From Sphingobium aromaticiconvertens (GTDB lineage Bacteria > Pseudomonadota > Alphaproteobacteria > Sphingomonadales > Sphingomonadaceae), in contig NZ_JBANRJ010000001.1 of NCBI RefSeq assembly GCF_037154075.1, positions 862,001-926,000 of the forward strand: a stretch of 64,000 nucleotides of DNA. Direction: 5' to 3'. The first letter of the stretch is position 1, and each line of letters opens with the position of its first letter. The translations under genes and the position numbers were made by a program. Below the pieces are notes generated by a model, which was not told the origin of the DNA, made no database searches, and saw only the letters and a program-made list of their open reading frames with translations. Below, piece after piece: positions 60,585 to 64,000 of this stretch.

Positions 60585-61313
60585 TTGCGTGGCCCCTGCG
60601 TGGTCTTTAGTCTTGGCCCTGTTTTGCCCCGATCAGATGTTTCCCCACTCCGCCCCATTGTTCTGATCGCCACCTTGCTGGCGCTCGTTCTGCTGCCTGG
60701 GAGGCTGCTAGCACTCCCGGCCAACAAGCCTGTGCCCGGCTATGTCCGGGTACGGATTGAAACGTCGCAGGGACCGATCATCGTTTCGGTCGACACCAGG
60801 CGCGCGCCCAAAACCTCTGCCAATTTCCTTGCCTATGTCGATGATGGCCGGTTCGACGGCACCACCTTCTACCGCGCTGCGCGGCGCAAGAGCGCGCCGA
60901 CCTATGGCTTGATTCAGGGCGGCATCGACATGGATGCGCGCCGCTCCATTCCGCCAGTCGTACACGAGCCGACCACCCGGACCGGCATCCATCATCTGGA
61001 CGCTACCCTGTCGATGGCGCGGCCCGACCGGCCCAATTCGGCGATGGGCAATTTCTTCATGACGATCGGCGCGACCCCGACGATGGACGCGCGCGGCACC
61101 TATATCGGCTATGCGGCGTTCGGCCATGTCGTGGGGGGCATGGATACGGTGAAGCGTATCCTCGCGCTTCCCACGGGCGGCGGCACCGGGGCGATGCGCG
61201 GCCAGATGATCCGCCAGCCTGTCCGCATTATCCGCGCCGTCCGTCTCGACGGCAAGCCGCAGCCCACGGGCCGGATCAAACCCTGGTTGATGGGCCTCAA
61301 CCGCAAGAAATAA
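60585..61313 (+). CDS. Cyclophilin-type peptidylprolyl isomerase, secreted
   Basis: About 242 aa. A hydrophobic signal (PIVLIATLLALVLLPGRLLA) is followed by a cyclophilin domain: RIETSQGPIIVSVDTRRAPKTSANFLAYVDDGRFDGTTFYR, TYGLIQGGIDMDARR, SMARPDRPNSAMGNFFMTIG and FGHVVGGMDTVKRI. Some active-site residues differ from PpiA (the Gln in SQGG-type contexts is changed), so activity may be low. No ATG lies near the start; TTG 60585, GTG 60600 and TTG 60624 are candidates, so the exact N-terminus is open. Confidence 0.8.
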   Translation: MRGPCVVFSLGPVLPRSDVSPLRPIVLIATLLALVLLPGRLLALPANKPVPGYVRVRIETSQGPIIVSVDTRRAPKTSANFLAYVDDGRFDGTTFYRAARRKSAPTYGLIQGGIDMDARRSIPPVVHEPTTRTGIHHLDATLSMARPDRPNSAMGNFFMTIGATPTMDARGTYIGYAAFGHVVGGMDTVKRILALPTGGGTGAMRGQMIRQPVRIIRAVRLDGKPQPTGRIKPWLMGLNRKK

Positions 61314-61317
61314 TGCG

Positions 61318-61554
61318 TCAGGCCAACGCCGCCTGACCGCTGTACCATGGTTTGGCCTTCACCAGTTCGCGCCGCGCGATGACCTTTTTCCAGACTTGTT
61401 CGTGGAAGAAGAAGGCGACTGCATTGACCATCGGTTCGATCAGGGCAATGCCGCCCGCAATCGCCACCGATCCGGTCATCAAATAAGCGACGGTGAAGCC
61501 CACGGTCAGGTGGATGGAAAGATAGGTCGCGGTCTTGATGAGGTCGAGGCGCAT
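61318..61554 (-). CDS. DUF2061 membrane protein
   Basis: 78 aa, the normal size of the family. Two hydrophobic helices: TATYLSIHLTVGFTVAYLMTG and AIAGGIALIEPMVNAVAFFFHEQVW. AGGAG lies 6 nt before the ATG at 61554, which fixes the start although the frame opens further upstream. Function unknown. It is convergent with the isomerase gene, with 4 bp between their stops. Confidence 0.9.
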   Translation of the reverse strand: MRLDLIKTATYLSIHLTVGFTVAYLMTGSVAIAGGIALIEPMVNAVAFFFHEQVWKKVIARRELVKAKPWYSGQAALA

Positions 61555-61696
61555 TGGGAACTCCTGTGTTGCGTCCTTATTAAAAGTTGTTCGCAATAGT
61601 GGCTAACGCAACCTGTCGGTCATAGTGATCGATGAAAGCGATCTGGTCATGCGCGCGTGGCCTGCTATCTTCGCTATCACGACGTGGGAGAGGCGC

Positions 61697-62437
61697 ATGA
61701 GCGGCACGATCAGGGTGGGCATTGGTGGCTGGGTCTACGAGCCCTGGCGCGGCACCTTCTATCCCGAAGGCCTGCGCCAGAAGGATGAACTGGCCTATGT
61801 CGGTGAGCATCTGACCGCGACCGAGATCAACGCCACTTATTATAGCAGTCAAAAGCCTGCGACCTTCGCCAACTGGGCAAAGGCCGTGCCCGACGGCTTC
61901 GCCTTCGCGGTCAAGGCCTCGCGCTACTGCACCAACCGCCGCTTGCTGGCGGAGGCAGGTGAGTCGATCGACAAATTCGTGAATCAGGGCTTGTCGGAGC
62001 TGGGCGATCGCCTTGGCCCGATCCTCTGGCAGTTCATGCCCACGAAAAAATTCCATGACGACGATTTCGCCGCTTTCCTTAAGCTGCTTCCCACCAGCGT
62101 CGCGGGCGTCCCCCTGCGCCACGCGCTGGAGGTGCGGCACGGCAGTTTCGACGATCCCGTGTTCCTCGCCCTCGCGCGGGATGCGGGTGCGGCGATCGTC
62201 TTCGCCGACCATGATGTCTATCCGGCGATAGAAGGGCATGATGTCGGCTTTTCCTATATGCGCCTCATGCGCTCTCAGGAGGAGCAGCCGACCGGCTACG
62301 ACGCTGCGAGCATCGCGCAGTGGAAGGCCCGCGCGCAGCATCAGGCGCAGCAGGGAGATGTCTTCACCTTCTTCATCAGTGGCGCGAAAGTCCGCGCACC
62401 CGCGGCGGCGCAAGCGCTGATAACGGCGCTTGGTTAA
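61697..62437 (+). CDS. DUF72 domain protein
   Basis: 246 aa TIM-barrel protein of the YecE family: RVGIGGWVYEPWRGTFYPEGLRQKDELAYVGEHLTATEINATYYSSQKPATFANWAKAVPDGFAFAVKASR and LGPILWQFMP. Function not established. GGGAGAGG precedes the ATG. The flanking intergenic regions share an exact 11-bp CTGTGTTGCGT and several TTGCG/CGCAA copies that may be regulatory. Confidence 0.9.
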   Translation: MSGTIRVGIGGWVYEPWRGTFYPEGLRQKDELAYVGEHLTATEINATYYSSQKPATFANWAKAVPDGFAFAVKASRYCTNRRLLAEAGESIDKFVNQGLSELGDRLGPILWQFMPTKKFHDDDFAAFLKLLPTSVAGVPLRHALEVRHGSFDDPVFLALARDAGAAIVFADHDVYPAIEGHDVGFSYMRLMRSQEEQPTGYDAASIAQWKARAQHQAQQGDVFTFFISGAKVRAPAAAQALITALG

Positions 62438-62553
62438 TATTTTCTGTGTTGCGTTTAGTGCAATCGTAAACTCAAACATTGCGATTGTTACAATTTAAAG
62501 GCAGGCGCATAGGCGCTCTCGCAACGTAACAAAATTACCGAATGGAGCAATAT

Positions 62554-62637
62554 ATGCGTCACGCCATCCAGGGTGCGGCGGTGCTTGTAGCGGTCAGCGC
62601 ACAGCTGCTGACTTTCTACTCCGTGCTGTACGCCTAA
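62554..62637 (+). CDS. Very small membrane protein (27 aa)
   Basis: MRHAIQGAAVLVAVSAQLLT is followed by FYSVLYA and a stop. The ATG is preceded by GGAG at about 7 nt. The product is one hydrophobic helix with a positively charged N-terminus. A strong terminator (62696-62733) follows 59 nt after the stop, so the gene has its own transcription unit. The function cannot be inferred; similar short hydrophobic peptides occur widely as stress- or envelope-associated proteins. Confidence 0.6.
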   Translation: MRHAIQGAAVLVAVSAQLLTFYSVLYA

Positions 62638-62695
62638 AGCCTTTCCGAAGGCGAAGCCGGTGCCCCGCCTGTTTTGTGCGGTGCAACCGGACGAC

Positions 62696-62733
62696 AAAAA
62701 GCCGCCCAGGGCATAAGCCGGGGCGGCGTTTTT
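62696..62733. terminator. Bidirectional intrinsic terminator
   Basis: A run of five A, the stem GCCGCCC / GGGCGGC (62701-62707 and 62721-62727) with a 13-nt loop, then GTTTTT. It serves the small gene on the left and the PspC gene on the right. Confidence 0.92.
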
Positions 62734-62776
62734 GTATGCGGCGTTCTCAAGGGCGAGCGCCGCGCGGTCGATCCGT

Positions 62777-62965
62777 TCAGCCTTCGGCGGCGAGCCAGCC
62801 CGCCAGCAGATAGGCGACAACGCCGATCGGTCCCAGCACGCACAGCGTCAGCAGCACCAGCCCGACGCGGATCAGCGTCACGTCCAACCCGGTTCGCGCC
62901 GACAGGCCTGCGCATACGCCCATGATCTTGCCATTGCGACGGTCGAGGGTGAAGCTGTTGTCCAT
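62777..62965 (-). CDS. PspC domain protein
   Basis: 62 aa. PspC fold: FTLDRRNGKIMGVCAGLSARTGLDVTLIRVGLVLLTLCVLGPIGVVAYLLAGWL, with a cytoplasmic N-terminus and one long membrane helix. PspC proteins help sense or respond to membrane stress; without pspA/B neighbours the role is unknown. MKARLMDNSF gives two possible starts (62980 and 62965). Confidence 0.9.
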   Translation of the reverse strand: MDNSFTLDRRNGKIMGVCAGLSARTGLDVTLIRVGLVLLTLCVLGPIGVVAYLLAGWLAAEG

Positions 62966-63015
62966 GAGTCTGGCCTTCAAATATCTATGGTATCGAGCGG
63001 GGGGAGCATGTCCGT

Positions 63016-63123
63016 TCAGGCGAGCGAGGTGACCGGCCCAACGGTTGCGCCAACGAAGACGGTAGCGACGATGACCGCGCCTACGAGGGCAATGGCGGCA
63101 CTTTGGATCTTGGCGATGAACAT
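63016..63123 (-). CDS. Very small membrane protein (35 aa)
   Basis: MFIAKIQSAAIALVGAVIVA is followed by TVFVGATVGPVTSLA and a stop. AAGGAG lies 8 nt upstream of the ATG, which is the strongest ribosome site in this part of the window. The product is one hydrophobic helix. It is 50 bp upstream of the PspC gene on the same strand and may be cotranscribed with it. Confidence 0.7.
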   Translation of the reverse strand: MFIAKIQSAAIALVGAVIVATVFVGATVGPVTSLA

Positions 63124-63309
63124 GATGATAACTCCTTGCTTTACACTGTCACTGGACCATCCAGTGTCATGCCAGGGCGATTGCAGGAGCCGTGCCAGTT
63201 TGGTTTTTTGTCCGCTTTCCGGCGATTCTTGGGCTTGGCGACACTGGGTGATCTGTGAAAAATTCCGCTAGTTGGTAAAAACTGCATCAAGTTGGGATTT
63301 TGCGCAGCC

Positions 63310-63699
63310 ATGAAAGAGAAAATGGTTCTGCTTTTCGTCTATGGAACGCTGCGTGTCGGTTTCGATGGACCGATGGCGCGGTGGCTACGCGGCGTGGCGC
63401 AGGCGGTGGGGCAGGGGCATCTCACGGGCTGCCTCTATTGTGTCGATGATTATCCCGCCTTCGTGCCGGGGGAGGCGGGCTGCGTCACCGGCGATCTGTT
63501 TGCGCTCCGCGATCCGGCCATGGTTCTCGCCAAACTGGACGACTATGAACAATGTTCGGAATGGCCGCAGCCGCACGAATATCGGCGCGAACGGGTCATG
63601 GTCATGACATCGGACGGCCCTTTTAAAGCATGGGCTTATATCTATGCCGATGACACGTCCGGATTGCCGTTGATCGTTGGCGGCGACTTTCTGCATTGA
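63310..63699 (+). CDS. Gamma-glutamylcyclotransferase family protein
   Basis: 129 aa. The family motif VYGTLR is near the N-terminus, followed by GHLTGCLYCVDDYPAFVPG, VTGDLFALRDPAMVLAKLDDYEQC (Glu near the active site) and AWAYIYADD. The GGCT-like fold cyclises gamma-glutamyl amines or peptides; the exact substrate is unknown. ATG 63310 or 63322 may be the start. Confidence 0.88.
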   Translation: MKEKMVLLFVYGTLRVGFDGPMARWLRGVAQAVGQGHLTGCLYCVDDYPAFVPGEAGCVTGDLFALRDPAMVLAKLDDYEQCSEWPQPHEYRRERVMVMTSDGPFKAWAYIYADDTSGLPLIVGGDFLH

Positions 63700-63733
63700 C
63701 GTGAGAAGGCTGGCGTCGTCGCCTTCGCGGTGG

Positions 63734-64000
63734 CTATGCCGGCAAGTCCTGCAAAACCGGTGCAACCCAAGCCCGCCGTGCGTCTTTCGACATCAGCCGT
63801 TCGCGCGTCCAATAGGCATAGGGCCAATCCTTGTCGCCCAGCGGAGAGGCCAGCAACAGCATCAGCGCCGCACACGGCATGATGCCGTCCGGTACTCCTG
63901 CCAGCACGCGCCGGGTCATATGCAGCGACGCCTGCGTGATTGTCTCATGATAGCCTGCGGTGTCACTGTTAACCCCACCGACGGCCTCATTATAGCTGCG
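63734..64000 (-). CDS. Conserved hypothetical protein, C-terminal part (cut by window edge)
   Basis: The frame is open to the right edge; 88 codons are visible. It reads RSYNEAVGGVNSDTAGYHET..ITQASLHMTRRVLAG near the left of the visible part and ends with WTRERLMSKDARRAWVAPVLQDLPA. The 'Y.EAVGGVN(S/T)DTAGYHET' block recurs in many alphaproteobacterial hypothetical proteins of about 150 aa, so the true start is outside the window. Function unknown. Confidence 0.7.
   Translation of the reverse strand, partial: RSYNEAVGGVNSDTAGYHETITQASLHMTRRVLAGVPDGIMPCAALMLLLASPLGDKDWPYAYWTRERLMSKDARRAWVAPVLQDLPA

Overview
The window looks like chromosomal DNA of a sphingomonad alphaproteobacterium (Sphingobium/Sphingomonas/Novosphingobium type). 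The reasons are the high GC content, the dense ATGA-overlapped operons, a TonB-dependent receptor paired with a beta-propeller phytase, nadA/nadC, DUF2585 and DUF4230 proteins, and many secreted peptidases. The genus is an inference from gene content, not a computed placement.

Left part (1-30.8 kb), mostly housekeeping. In order: a partial YfgM-like protein, panB, and two hypothetical proteins. Next is a minus-strand purine operon: remnant of an NCS2 purine permease, guanine deaminase, adenine deaminase, an SBF-like transporter and a phosphoribosyltransferase. Then come an LpoA-like lipoprotein divergent from rsmI-yraN-gshB-dedA, xerC, an MBL-fold hydrolase with a DUF4230 protein, nadA / S9 oligopeptidase / nadC / RNase T2, gmk, an M1 aminopeptidase, the phytase and its TonB receptor, an OPT transporter, an SGNH hydrolase and hspQ, ending at a tRNA-Ser(CGA).

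Middle part (30.8-50.6 kb), accessory and visibly scarred. An IS1380-family element lies about 100 bp past the tRNA. It is followed by a two-gene operon with a CGSC (UGSC-family) protein, read divergently from a LysR regulator that has a textbook T-N11-A palindrome at its start. Next are an amidohydrolase and an AraC regulator that have both lost their 5' ends at one junction, an M3 peptidase, a pair of transglutaminase-like proteins, an N-formylglutamate amidohydrolase-like protein, an RND efflux operon with a LysR regulator, a GntR regulator, a frameshifted LytTR remnant and a FAS1-like dehydratase.

Right part (50.7-64 kb). An EnvZ/OmpR-like two-component pair is divergent from a tightly packed seven-gene cluster: HiPIP, cytochrome b, class II cytochrome c, a COG4315-like repeat protein, an unrecognised 397-aa secreted protein, a DUF1587/1595/1592/1588/1585 lipoprotein with a CxxCH motif, and a Tat-exported DUF1552 protein. 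I consider this periplasmic redox cluster the best candidate for an undescribed system. The window ends with a ROK kinase, a cyclophilin-type isomerase, DUF2061, DUF72, PspC and GGCT proteins, two very small membrane-protein genes, and a conserved hypothetical cut by the right edge.
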